Assembly (NCBI GenBank): GCA_030447315.1 | Contig: JAUJPD010000002.1 | Coordinates: 159,346-223,345 of the forward strand | DNA: 64,000 bases | Source: Actinomycetota bacterium | GTDB taxonomy: Bacteria; Actinomycetota; CADDZG01; WHSQ01 | Direction of reading: 5' to 3' | Shown: in pieces, positions 7,662-15,508 of the stretch | Layout of the letters: each line of letters opens with the position of its first letter | Position numbering within the stretch: position 1 is the first letter of the stretch | Translations under genes and position numbers: made by a program | Notes under the pieces: generated by a model | Database searches by the model: none | Told to the model about the DNA's origin: nothing | What the model saw: the letters and a program-made list of their open reading frames with translations, nothing else

Positions 7662-8335
7662 ACGAGTTCGCGGAGGCTTATGCGGCCACTCGGAAGCGGA
7701 TGAGTGATCTGGCTCGCTCGCTCGATCACGAAGCGTTGAACAGGACTGCGCCGGCTACCCCCGAATGGTCCGTCAAGGATCTGATCGCTCATGTGACCGG
7801 CATCGGGTCCGACATGCTCTCGGGCAACGTCAACGAGGTCGGACAGCCGTCCTGGACCGAAGCTCAGGTGCGGTCGCGCAAAGAGCGCCCCCTGGACGAG
7901 GTCCTGCGTGAGTGGGAGGAGCTGTCACCGAAGTTGGAGGAGCTCCTCGGCGGGCTCCATCCCGCCATGGCGGGTTTGACCCTCGCGGATCTCGTCACGC
8001 ACGAACACGACGTGCGCGGCGCCCTCGGCGACAAAGGTGCCCGCGACACAGACGCGTTGCGCATCGCCACCGACACCTACGTCAGGACCGCGGGACGCTC
8101 GTTGAAAGCCACCCCGCTACCCGCCCTGAAGGTTCAAAGCGAGGACCAAACGTGGACGATCGGTAAGGGGGAGGCGGAGAGCACGCTGCAGGCCGGGAGG
8201 TTCGAGCTGTTCAGAGCGATCGGCGGACGCCGCAGCCGGGAACAGGTCCTTGCATTCGGTTGGAGTGGTGAAGCCGAGCCCTACCTCGAGACCTTGTCGC
8301 TGTTCGGTTACAGGGACCTGCCCCTGGAGGAGTAG
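7658..8335 (+). CDS. Maleylpyruvate isomerase-family (mycothiol-dependent / DinB-like) protein
   Basis: 225 residues. N-terminal four-helix DinB_2/MDMPI fold with the family signature TPEWSVKDLIAHVTG (metal-ligand His) and a second conserved LADLVTHEHDVRGALG (His-Glu-His-Asp). The C-terminal ~80 residues resemble the extra domain of mycothiol-dependent enzymes (ALKVQSEDQTWTIGKGE...). Members use mycothiol as cofactor in isomerisation or thiol transfer. Mca at 42257-43114 supports a mycothiol-using host. It might replace the glutathione-type maleylacetoacetate isomerase missing from the tyrosine cluster, but that is only inference. Confidence 0.78.
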   Translation: MNEFAEAYAATRKRMSDLARSLDHEALNRTAPATPEWSVKDLIAHVTGIGSDMLSGNVNEVGQPSWTEAQVRSRKERPLDEVLREWEELSPKLEELLGGLHPAMAGLTLADLVTHEHDVRGALGDKGARDTDALRIATDTYVRTAGRSLKATPLPALKVQSEDQTWTIGKGEAESTLQAGRFELFRAIGGRRSREQVLAFGWSGEAEPYLETLSLFGYRDLPLEE

Positions 8336-8341
8336 GTGGCT

Positions 8342-9463
8342 CTAGTCGAATTTGCTCAACCTGACGACTACGTCTCGAGCCGGCAAGCTGAGCCACAGGG
8401 AACGAACGGCGATGACCCCGTCCCCGACCTCGTCAGCGATCGCGATCGGAGGCGACAGCGTCATCGAGTCCGCGTTCACAGCAGCCAACAACGATCCTTC
8501 GCCGGAGGCGTCGGACCTCGACACCACCCAGGCGGCCTCTGGATCGATCATGAGATCGGTGATGATCCCTTGCGTCTGTAGCTCGCCCAATGTCGCCCCG
8601 GTCTCGAGGTCGAGCCGGAAGAGGCTGCTCCCACCGTGGGGGAAATACCAGATCGAGCCTCGGGCCGTCGTGATGTCGCCGTCCTCATGGGGTTCGACCT
8701 CTAGTGGTTCGGCGATCTCGGCCCCCGTATCCGGGTCGAGTTGGTAGATCAGGCCTCTGGAATCCAGCACCCGGACGATGTCCGGCCTGATCGCGACGTC
8801 GGTCGGCGAGGTCGGAGCCTCTACCGTCGCGAGCTCTCTCGTGTCCAGGTCGAGGCGATAGACGTCCTCGTCGGTCACTATCCACAGCGCCCCGTCGCCC
8901 ACGGTGAGGTCCATGTCCTCGGTAGGTCCACCGGGTATCTCGATCGGAGCACCCAACACTTCGCCTAGTTCAGGTCCTATCTCCACGACCGCCCCCTCGC
9001 TGGGAAGCGCTACGAAGACGGGTCCTCTCGCGATCGAGATGTCGCCAGGAGGAGCGCCGACGTCCACCTCTACCAGGACCTCGTTGGTGGCGGGGTCGAC
9101 GCGGGAAACGCTGTTGGAACCGACGTTGGCGGACCAGACAAAGTTCAGTCCGCCGACCGACAACTTGCGAGGCTCCACCCCTACTTCGACGACTGCTTGC
9201 GTGGGGGCCGGAAGGTCAACCGTTTCCAGGTTCCGCCCCTCGTTTATCGGGCCGCGGTCCGTGTAGGTGGTGAATAGCAAGAACGCCCCCGCGGCCGCTG
9301 CTCCTGCGAGAGCGATCCCGCCGGTAGTGCTGATGATGTGACGACGACGCATCTTGCGGAACAGCTCGTCCTTCGCGACGGCCTTACGGGAAGGGGCGGC
9401 CGATCGACCCGCGTCGCGTACCTCGGTCAAGGATCGTTTGAGCCGGCGCTCGAGCTCGTTCAC
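8342..9463 (-). CDS. Membrane-anchored beta-propeller protein coupled to ECF sigma factor
   Basis: 373 residues from GTG 9463, which overlaps the sigma-factor stop (GTGA). Residues 1-42 are basic and probably cytoplasmic (NELERRLKRSL... FRKMRRRH), residues ~43-65 form one membrane helix, and the rest is predicted to lie outside. That part has at least six repeats of a propeller type (SVSRVDPATNEVLVEVDVG, YRLDLDTRELATV, YQLDPDTGAEIAEPL, FRLDLETGATLGEL), similar to YVTN/PQQ-like blades. No zinc anti-sigma motif (HxxxCxxC) is present. The coupling suggests it controls or reports to the sigma factor, but this is inferred only from gene order. Confidence 0.75.
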   Translation of the reverse strand: MNELERRLKRSLTEVRDAGRSAAPSRKAVAKDELFRKMRRRHIISTTGGIALAGAAAAGAFLLFTTYTDRGPINEGRNLETVDLPAPTQAVVEVGVEPRKLSVGGLNFVWSANVGSNSVSRVDPATNEVLVEVDVGAPPGDISIARGPVFVALPSEGAVVEIGPELGEVLGAPIEIPGGPTEDMDLTVGDGALWIVTDEDVYRLDLDTRELATVEAPTSPTDVAIRPDIVRVLDSRGLIYQLDPDTGAEIAEPLEVEPHEDGDITTARGSIWYFPHGGSSLFRLDLETGATLGELQTQGIITDLMIDPEAAWVVSRSDASGEGSLLAAVNADSMTLSPPIAIADEVGDGVIAVRSLWLSLPARDVVVRLSKFD

Positions 9464-10026
9464 CGTGAATCCTCCGTTAGCACACCTTCGAGAGCGACTC
9501 CTAGTTTGCGTCGCGCCCGAGAGAGCTGAGAACGGACGGTGCCCACCGAGCAGTCCAGGGCGTCCGCGATGTCTTGTTCCGCCAGGTCTTCCACGTAGCG
9601 AAGGATGATGCAGGCGCGCTGCCGAACCGGCAAGGCCCGAACCGCCAGCCACAGCTCGCGAGACTCTTCGTGGATGTCTGGATCCCAGTCCGGAGCTTTG
9701 CGCTCGTCGCGGCGATAGGTGATCGCGTTGGAGCGGGCCTCGACGACCTTTCGCCTGATCTTCGACCGGCACAGGTTCACAACGGCGCGGCGGAGATAGG
9801 CATCTGCTCGGTCGATGTCCCGGATCCGGCCCCACCCGGTGAAGGTCTTGAGGAACGCCTCGGAGACGATCTCTTCAGCCAGGCTGCGATCTCCCAGGAT
9901 GATGTAGGCGAGATCCCTCAACCGGTCGTAGTGCTCGTCGAAGAGCACCGCGATCTGCTCGTCCCTAGCCGATCGGGTCGTTTCCCTCACCGCGACGTGG
10001 TTTATCACGGCCATCTCTGCGCTCAT
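9460..10026 (-). CDS. ECF-family RNA polymerase sigma factor
   Basis: 188 residues. Region 2: LFDEHYDRLRDLAYIILGDRSLAEEIVSEAFLK-like segment with DRADAYLRRAVVN; region 4: LPVRQRACIILRYVEDL followed by the helix-turn-helix AEQDIADALDCSVGTVRSQL. The layout fits the actinobacterial SigE-like ECF group. ATG 10026 is used; ATG 10014 is also in frame. It is the first gene of a two-gene unit with the propeller protein. About 150 bases upstream are gene-free and hold its promoter; I did not find a convincing ECF -35/-10 pair. Confidence 0.9.
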   Translation of the reverse strand: MSAEMAVINHVAVRETTRSARDEQIAVLFDEHYDRLRDLAYIILGDRSLAEEIVSEAFLKTFTGWGRIRDIDRADAYLRRAVVNLCRSKIRRKVVEARSNAITYRRDERKAPDWDPDIHEESRELWLAVRALPVRQRACIILRYVEDLAEQDIADALDCSVGTVRSQLSRARRKLGVALEGVLTEDSR

Positions 10027-10173
10027 GCACCAAGAGACTTCCCAGGGGGCCGAAACATTGCACGGATACGAGGAATCTGTTTGCCTTTGGCGGGGCCGTA
10101 GCCCCGGCGGGCCGGCTCCGGGGGGGACAACCGCAGGGGGGGCCGCGTTGTTACCCTTTAAGGCGAGCTACGC

Positions 10174-10247
10174 GGCCCCATCGTCTAGCCTGGTCAGGAC
10201 GCCGCCCTTTCAAGGCGGTAACACGGGTTCGAATCCCGTTGGGGTCA
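10174..10247 (+). tRNA. tRNA-Glu (anticodon TTC)
   Basis: Acceptor GGCCCCA (10174-10180) pairs TGGGGTC (10240-10246, one G-T pair); anticodon stem CCGCC/GGCGG around CTTTCAA gives TTC; T arm ACGGG-TTCGAAT-CCCGT. No encoded CCA. Its 3' half is repeated downstream. Confidence 0.95.
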
Positions 10248-10266
10248 CTTTCAGCCCGAAGATTCC

Positions 10267-10433
10267 GGGCGGCGTCGGGAACGCCGACCACATCCATGGG
10301 CGGTAACACGGGTTCGAATCCCGTTGGGGTCACTCTCCCGTTGGGGTCACTTTCGGCGGAACATTGCGGGCGGCGTCGGGAACGCCGACCACATCCATGG
10401 GCGTAACACGGGTTCGAATCCCGTTGGGGCCAC
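10267..10433 (+). repeat. Repeated 3' half of tRNA-Glu in ~66-68-bp units
   Basis: The segment from the end of the anticodon arm to the 3' end of tRNA-Glu (10217-10249) recurs at 10302-10334 and, with small changes, at 10402-10433. The two extra copies are each preceded by the same ~35-bp sequence containing CGGCGTCGGGAACGCCG, a small hairpin, so units 10267-10334 and 10368-10433 are direct repeats. A third short piece (CCCGTTGGGGTCACTTTC) lies at 10337-10354. None has an anticodon stem, so they are not tRNA genes. This may mark past recombination or integration at the tRNA 3' end. Confidence 0.8.
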
Positions 10434-10466
10434 CACTCATCGAATCCCGGGTCACTGAGAGCGAGA

Positions 10467-10492
10467 CCCGGGGGCGTCGAAACACCCCCGGG
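10467..10492. terminator. GC-rich hairpin after the tRNA-Glu repeats
   Basis: CCCGGGGG (10467-10474) pairs CCCCCGGG (10485-10492) around a 10-base loop. There is no T run after it on the plus strand. It could end tRNA-Glu transcription, or serve the minus-strand receiver gene whose stop is at 10588, about 95 bases away. Nothing else is recognised between 10493 and 10587. Confidence 0.45.
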
Positions 10493-10587
10493 CAACGCTC
10501 AGTGCTGGATCAGCGGCGGATGAGTCTGAAGAACTTGGCCACCTTGTCGACCCCCAAACTGCCCGTGGTAGCTCTAGAGCGAAGCGA

Positions 10588-10980
10588 TCAGGAGCAGAGG
10601 GCGGAGACGGCCTCGACCAGCCCGGTTTGATCGAGACCCTTCTCGACGTAGCCGTCGGCTCCGAGCGCTCGAGCGGCGGGCTCCACGTGGGAGGCGCCGA
10701 GGCCTGAAAACATCAGGATCTTCGTGTCCTCGCTGGCTTCACGAATCAACGGGATCGCTTCGAGCCCGTCCATGACGGGCATGCTGACATCGAGAAGGAT
10801 CACGTTGGGTCGGTGGACACTCACCAGGTCCACGGCCTCTCGACCATCCCGCGCCTCGGCCATGACCTCGAATCGTTGATCGAGATCAAATAGGAGGCGT
10901 AGCAAGAGCCGAACGTCGTCTGCGTCGTCGGCGATGACGACGGTGCAGGGGACGCCCTCGCCTGAGGGCTCAGCCGCCAT
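10588..10980 (-). CDS. Single-domain response regulator (CheY-like receiver)
   Basis: 130 residues, receiver domain only. The acidic pair is in VVIADDADDVR, the phosphoacceptor Asp in NVILLDVSMPVMDGLEAI, the switch Ser in ILMFSGLG and the conserved Lys in GYVEKGLD, so it should be phosphorylatable. No output domain. It overlaps the upstream GAF gene by 11 bases, suggesting they act together. The cognate kinase must be encoded elsewhere because the GAF partner lacks an ATPase domain. Confidence 0.9.
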   Translation of the reverse strand: MAAEPSGEGVPCTVVIADDADDVRLLLRLLFDLDQRFEVMAEARDGREAVDLVSVHRPNVILLDVSMPVMDGLEAIPLIREASEDTKILMFSGLGASHVEPAARALGADGYVEKGLDQTGLVEAVSALCS

Positions 10981-11899
10981 GACCCGCTCCCTCCGCTGGT
11001 GACCTACGGACGAATGACCCCGGGCCCAGCTCGCCCATGGTCTCGGCCTCTTCCAGCAAGCGCAGCACGAGAGCTCGTGCGCCCGTAAGCCCTTCTTTCA
11101 CCGCGCGTCGCACTCTCTCTTGGTCCCCAAGCTCGCCCGCCAACTGGGCAGCCGTCAGCCGTTGCACGACGGTGTCTTGGAGCTCCATGGCCTCGGTACG
11201 ACGCTCACGGACGTAGTCCCTGATCGAAAGCCGCAGTTCGAGCTCGTGGACCACCATCGCAGCGAGGTCTTTCAAGGTCTGCAGATCAGCTTCAGAAAAG
11301 CTCCGTGGCCGGACATCGATCACATTCAGGGTCCCCAGGTTGTAGCCGTCCTTCGTAGTCAAGGGCACCCCTGCGTAGAAGCGAAGACCGAGCTCTCCGG
11401 CGACCAGAGGATTGGAGACCGTCCGGGGGTCGACCGCCGCGTCTTCAACGATCCACGGTTCGAACTGACACACCGCAGAGGCGCAGAGTCCGGCATCCCG
11501 TCCGATCTCGTCGGCGTCGATCCCGTGACGGGACTTGAACCAGATACGGTCCTCATCCACGATACTGACGATAGAGATCGGGACGTCGAAAAGCCGCGCG
11601 GCCAACGCGGTGATCCGGTCGAAGGTGCCATCCGGCGGTGTGTCCAATATCTCGAACCGACGCACGGCCTCGAGACGTTGCCTGTCGTCGGACGGGATGT
11701 GAGTTCCTTGCAATCGACACCTCGCTTCGCGCTCGAAGCTACTTGCGGCCGAACGCATGGTCTTGGGTCGTGAAAGGCTGAGCATAAAGGCGGTTCGGCG
11801 CCCACCGCGGCCCGTAAGCAGGTGCGTGTTGCGCTCTGCCGCCGAGGCGCAGTCCGAGAGGAACCTCGCTATCTGATCTCGTGAGGCAAGGGGAACCAA
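10970..11899 (-). CDS. GAF-domain sensor protein with degenerate kinase dimerisation helix
   Basis: Up to 309 residues from TTG 11899, which would overlap the aminotransferase gene by 31 bases; ATG 11785 or 11758 are safer starts (271 or 262 residues) and none has a strong ribosome site. A GAF domain fills the middle (RRFEILDTPPDGTFDRI, ISIVDEDRIWFKSRHG, ...GTLNVID). After a coiled-coil helix comes MELQDTVVQRLTAAQLAGEL, which aligns with the H-box of NarL/DevS-type kinases (LHDxVIQRLFAxGL) but has Gln where the phosphorylated His should be. The protein then ends with no HATPase domain. It is probably a sensor or scaffold for the adjacent receiver. Confidence 0.78.
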   Translation of the reverse strand: MVPLASRDQIARFLSDCASAAERNTHLLTGRGGRRTAFMLSLSRPKTMRSAASSFEREARCRLQGTHIPSDDRQRLEAVRRFEILDTPPDGTFDRITALAARLFDVPISIVSIVDEDRIWFKSRHGIDADEIGRDAGLCASAVCQFEPWIVEDAAVDPRTVSNPLVAGELGLRFYAGVPLTTKDGYNLGTLNVIDVRPRSFSEADLQTLKDLAAMVVHELELRLSIRDYVRERRTEAMELQDTVVQRLTAAQLAGELGDQERVRRAVKEGLTGARALVLRLLEEAETMGELGPGSFVRRSPAEGAGHGG

Positions 11900-13548
11900 C
11901 GAAGGTGCTCGAAATCCTCGCTCAGTTCCGGGCGAGGAGGCAGATCTTCCCGGCCCAAGGCGGCCTCGTCGAAGATGTAGCGGGCGTACTTGAGGTAGTC
12001 CGTGAGCACCGACTCAGGCTCCGACGATCGATGAAGCTCGTAGTCCAACCGGCCGTGGTCGTAAGAAAGGTCTCCCAGGCTCATCGGGGGCTCGGAGATC
12101 CCCATGCGATGGACCCACTGCCCCGAAGCGGGATCGAAGTCGTAGTGGCCGAGAAGCCGCCAACCGTCTTCGGCCACCATCTGGACCGCCTGGATGATGA
12201 AGTGGAACACCGCATCCGAGATGAAGTAGTTGAAGTTGATGCGGATCCACCCGGGCTTGATGCCCTCACACCCTCCGGTGATCTCTCGCTCGAACTCGTG
12301 AGACGTCTCGATATCGATGCCCAGCAACCGGTGGCCGTAGGGACCGGCGCAGGAGCAGCCCCCGCGGGATTGGATCCCGAACAGGTCATTGAGCAACGCC
12401 ACCACGAAATTGTGATGGAGGTAGCGATCGCCATGACGGATCACGAACGAGACGATCGACAGCCGGCGGCACTCGTGGTTACCCAACACCTCGATGTTGG
12501 GGGCCGCGTCCCACGCTGCGATCGCCCGCCGGATGAACGAATCCTCGCGACGCTCTATCTCTTCGACGCCGACCGCTTCTTTCAATTGGAAGACCAACCC
12601 GGCCCGGATGGAGCCCACGATGTCGGGCGTGCCTCCTTCCTCGCGCTGCTCGTGATCGTCCAGATAACGGTGCTCGGAGCTATTGACATAGGCAACCGTC
12701 CCTCCACCCGGTACCGATGGGACCGCGTTCGAAAGCAACTCTTTGCGCACGATCAAGATGCCGGGGGTCCCCGGCCCCCCTATCAACTTGTGCGGCGAGA
12801 TGAAGATGGCGTCTTTGTATGCCGGGCCGTCCCCCACCGAACCCATAGCGATACCCACGTACGGCGCGGCGGCCGCGCAATCCCAGAACGAGACCGCCCC
12901 GTGCTCGTGCAACAGGGCCGCAACCGCAGCGGTGTCGGACACGATCCCGGTCACGTTGGAAGCCGCGGAGAAGCTTCCGATCTTCAGCGGACGTGCTGCG
13001 AAATGCATCAACTCCCTTTCGAGATGGTGCTGGTCGATGCTTCCGTTGGCGTCTTCGCCGATAACCACGACATCCGCGATCGATTCCCGCCACGGGAGCT
13101 CGTTCGAGTGATGTTCGTAGGGTCCTATGAACACCACCGGACGGTCCTGCTCGGGGACCTGCCGGGACAACCCGTAGGTCTCGTCCAGCCCCCTCGGGAT
13201 GCGCAGACCCAGGATCGCGATGAGCTTGTCGATGGCACCCGTGGAACCCGATCCGGCGAAGATCACGGCATGCTCTTCGCTGGCGCCGAAAGCGCCTCTG
13301 ATCAGGTCGCGCGCCTCCTCACGGAAGCGCGTCGTCTGCAGCCCGGTGCCGGAGGTCTCGGTGTGGGTGTTGGCATAGAGAGGCAGGACCGCGCCGCGGA
13401 TGAAGTCCTCGATGAAGGTAAGGGCCCGGCCCGAGGCGGTGTAGTCGGCGTAGGTCACCCGGCGCGGGCCGAAGGCCCCGACGATGACCTCGCTGTCCCC
13501 GATAACCGAGGAACGGATCGTCTGGATGAGGTCTTCGGTCCCGTCCAC
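11869..13548 (-). CDS. Class V PLP aminotransferase (cysteine desulfurase-like), large form
   Basis: 559 residues from GTG 13548; longer frames run into the divergent gene's start region. PLP-enzyme marks: YADYTASGRAL near the N-terminus, ANTHTETSGTG, the substrate loop YEHHSNELPWRES, and the cofactor Lys in ISPHKLIGGPGTPGIL. A Cys-rich loop (RGGCSCAGPYGHRLL) sits where cysteine desulfurases carry their catalytic Cys. A ~100-residue C-terminal extension is unusual. Similar large class V proteins occur in Actinobacteria without a firm function; SufS- or IscS-type sulfur transfer is possible, but no Fe-S assembly genes are nearby. Confidence 0.8.
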   Translation of the reverse strand: MDGTEDLIQTIRSSVIGDSEVIVGAFGPRRVTYADYTASGRALTFIEDFIRGAVLPLYANTHTETSGTGLQTTRFREEARDLIRGAFGASEEHAVIFAGSGSTGAIDKLIAILGLRIPRGLDETYGLSRQVPEQDRPVVFIGPYEHHSNELPWRESIADVVVIGEDANGSIDQHHLERELMHFAARPLKIGSFSAASNVTGIVSDTAAVAALLHEHGAVSFWDCAAAAPYVGIAMGSVGDGPAYKDAIFISPHKLIGGPGTPGILIVRKELLSNAVPSVPGGGTVAYVNSSEHRYLDDHEQREEGGTPDIVGSIRAGLVFQLKEAVGVEEIERREDSFIRRAIAAWDAAPNIEVLGNHECRRLSIVSFVIRHGDRYLHHNFVVALLNDLFGIQSRGGCSCAGPYGHRLLGIDIETSHEFEREITGGCEGIKPGWIRINFNYFISDAVFHFIIQAVQMVAEDGWRLLGHYDFDPASGQWVHRMGISEPPMSLGDLSYDHGRLDYELHRSSEPESVLTDYLKYARYIFDEAALGREDLPPRPELSEDFEHLRWFPLPHEIR

Positions 13549-13600
13549 ACCGCTAGCGTATGAAGAAGTGGTGGCGAAGGCGAGACAAAGCTCGGGCCAG

Positions 13601-14800
13601 ATGTTGACTATCTCACCGCGCACCGCGCGGCGGTTGTTCATCCACCGGCAGGGGCTTGCCGGCGAGCGGGGGCCGAACGACGCCAACGGCATCCTTTCTC
13701 TCGTCGAACGACTCGGGTGCCTGCAGCTCGATCCAACGAGCGCGGTCGCCCGCAGTCACCTGTTGGTCCTGTGGTCGAGGCTGGGCAACTTCGATCGACG
13801 TGAGCTCGATCGCCTGCTGTGGGAACGCAAGGATCTCTTCGAGTACTGGGCGCACGCGGCCTCCATAGTGGTGACGGCCGATCACCCGATCCACGAAGCG
13901 ACCCTGATGCGTACCTATCCAGGCACGACGGCGGGGGGACAACGGGTGCGCGCGTGGATAGACGCGAACAAGCCCCTGCGTGATCACATCCTTCGGCGCC
14001 TGCGCCGCGAGGGGCCGCTGCCGTCGCGTGAGATCGAAGATCTGGCCCAGGTTTCCTGGGCATCGGATGGCTGGACCGCCGGCCGCAATGTCGATCGGAT
14101 GCTCACCTTCATGTGGACGAAGGGGCAGCTCTGTGTCGCGGGACGCGATCAGCGCGGTCGTCTGTGGGCGCTCGCGAAGAACTGGCTGCCGTTGGAGCCG
14201 CTCGCGGATCGCCGGCTTCGGGTAGACGAGGCCACCCGTCAAGCCGTGGTTCGTTCGCTGCGGGCTCTTGGTGTGGGCACCCAGAAACACATCTCCGAGC
14301 ACTTCATCAGAGGCCGCTACCGGGACCTTCCCTCGATTCTGGCGGCACTGGTGAACGAAGGGGTCGTGCTGTCGGTGCGAGTGGGAGACTCCACTCGATC
14401 CTGGGACGGGCAGTGGTACATACACCGCGATGACGTCGCTCTCGCAGACCGGCTAAGCCGCGGAGCGTGGGGGCCGCGGACGACCCTGTTATCTCCGTTC
14501 GACAACTTGATCTGCAACCGCCAGCGAACCGCACAGATGTTCGGCTTCGACTTCCGTCTCGAGATCTACGTCCCCAAGAACAAAAGACGCTACGGATACT
14601 TCGTCATGCCGGTCTTGCACGGTGACCGTCTCATCGCTCGTCTGGATCCCGTGTTCGATCGCAAGAGCGGGATCCTGCGAGTGAAAGCCCTGCACCACGA
14701 GGGCCGACCCACAGCTGCCGAAGGACGTGCCATCCACAAGGCGGCGCGGGAGCTGGCGCTGTTCCTGGGAGGATCGGAGGTGGTGTTCGAGACCGCGTAG
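13601..14800 (+). CDS. YcaQ-family winged-helix DNA glycosylase
   Basis: 399 residues from ATG 13601 (TTG 13604 also possible). Matches the HTH_42/YcaQ family: RLFIHRQGLAG near the start, then GCLQLDPTSAVARSHLL, which contains the QxD pair known to be catalytic in YcaQ/AlkX; later DLFEYWAHAASIV and LLSPFDNLICNRQR. Family members remove bulky or crosslinked alkyl bases and unhook interstrand crosslinks; some actinobacterial relatives give self-resistance to DNA-alkylating metabolites, but there are no biosynthesis genes here. Divergent from the aminotransferase, with 52 bases between starts. Confidence 0.82.
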   Translation: MLTISPRTARRLFIHRQGLAGERGPNDANGILSLVERLGCLQLDPTSAVARSHLLVLWSRLGNFDRRELDRLLWERKDLFEYWAHAASIVVTADHPIHEATLMRTYPGTTAGGQRVRAWIDANKPLRDHILRRLRREGPLPSREIEDLAQVSWASDGWTAGRNVDRMLTFMWTKGQLCVAGRDQRGRLWALAKNWLPLEPLADRRLRVDEATRQAVVRSLRALGVGTQKHISEHFIRGRYRDLPSILAALVNEGVVLSVRVGDSTRSWDGQWYIHRDDVALADRLSRGAWGPRTTLLSPFDNLICNRQRTAQMFGFDFRLEIYVPKNKRRYGYFVMPVLHGDRLIARLDPVFDRKSGILRVKALHHEGRPTAAEGRAIHKAARELALFLGGSEVVFETA

Positions 14801-14848
14801 GCCGTCCACAGCCGCTCCCGCGAGCGCCGTCGGGCGGAGACATGAGCG

Positions 14849-14923
14849 CGCCCCAGACCGGACTTGAACCGGCGACCTTCTCCTTGACAGGGAGATGAGC
14901 ACTCCAGACTGCTCCACTGGGGC
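14849..14923 (-). tRNA. tRNA-Asp (anticodon GTC)
   Basis: On the minus strand: acceptor GCCCCAG/CTGGGGC, D arm GAGC/GCTC, anticodon stem TCTCC/GGAGA around CTGTCAA (GTC), T arm GCCGG-TTCAAGT-CCGGT, discriminator G. No encoded CCA. Confidence 0.94.
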
Positions 14924-14977
14924 GAGGCGAACGAGGCTAACAGAGTGCTACCAGGGGTTGCTATCCTGCGCCGTGCG

Positions 14978-15050
14978 GGCGAGGTAGCTCAGTTGGCAGA
15001 GCACGCGACTGAAAATCGCGGTGTCGGCAGTTCGATTCTGCCCCTCGCCA
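14978..15050 (+). tRNA. tRNA-Phe (anticodon GAA)
   Basis: Acceptor GGCGAGG (14978-14984) pairs CCTCGCC (15043-15049); anticodon stem CGCGA/TCGCG around CTGAAAA gives GAA; T arm GGCAG-TTCGATT-CTGCC; discriminator A. No encoded CCA. It diverges from tRNA-Asp, 54 bases away. TATCCT at 14962-14967 could be its -10 box. Confidence 0.95.
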
Positions 15051-15070
15051 CGACCACCCTGGACGCGGAA

Positions 15071-15092
15071 ACGGACGCCGGCCGGCGTCCGT
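15071..15092. terminator. Perfect palindrome shared by tRNA-Phe and bldC
   Basis: ACGGACGCCGG followed directly by its reverse complement CCGGCGTCCGT, then CTTCGTT on the plus strand. It lies between the convergent tRNA-Phe and bldC genes, so it probably terminates both. The T tract is weak. Confidence 0.65.
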
Positions 15093-15113
15093 CTTCGTTA
15101 GAGATCCGAGACT

Positions 15114-15308
15114 TCAGTCCTGAAGCTGCTTCGCTCCCTCGAGGAACTTGCGTACCTCGTCGGCTCGGTAGCGGCGGTGGCCGCCGAGCGTCCTGATCGA
15201 GGAGAGCTTGCCCGCCTTAGCCCAGCGAGTCACGGTCTTCGGGTCTACCCGGAAGAGCGCTGCAACCTCGGCCGGCGTCAGGAGGGTGTCATCCTTCTGA
15301 GCCTTCAT
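15114..15308 (-). CDS. bldC: BldC-family MerR-like regulator
   Basis: 64 residues from ATG 15308, with GGAGG about 7 bases upstream. It is one MerR/excisionase-type winged helix: LLTPAEVAALFRVDPKTVTRW, then AGKLSSIRTLGGHRRYRADEV, nearly identical in pattern to Streptomyces BldC, which is 68 residues long. BldC binds repeats in promoters of developmental genes. Orthologues exist in non-sporulating Actinobacteria, so this does not show that the host sporulates. Confidence 0.92.
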   Translation of the reverse strand: MKAQKDDTLLTPAEVAALFRVDPKTVTRWAKAGKLSSIRTLGGHRRYRADEVRKFLEGAKQLQD

Positions 15309-15508
15309 GTGGCCTCCATTCGCATCTTGGATCGGCCATTCCGATCCACATTTGCCACAGATGCCAGAAATGCTCTGTCGCAAAAGAATCATCGGCCACC
15401 ACCAGGCCGACTGTAATGGCTAGATAGGACCATTTTCGGGTGATTCGCGGACTACGGGAGGGATAGCACGATTGGTCTAGTCCGAAACGGGAGGATCCCG
15501 TCAACCTC

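Noticed and set aside
10151-10495. Minus-strand frame of 114 residues with NPNGIRTRV-like text
   Set aside because: It is antisense to tRNA-Glu and its repeats; this peptide pattern is a known false product of tRNA-antisense translation.
11881-13563. Plus-strand frame of 560 residues
   Set aside because: Exact shadow of the class V aminotransferase; its translation has no domain and is Arg/Asp/Pro-rich, typical of antisense GC-rich frames.
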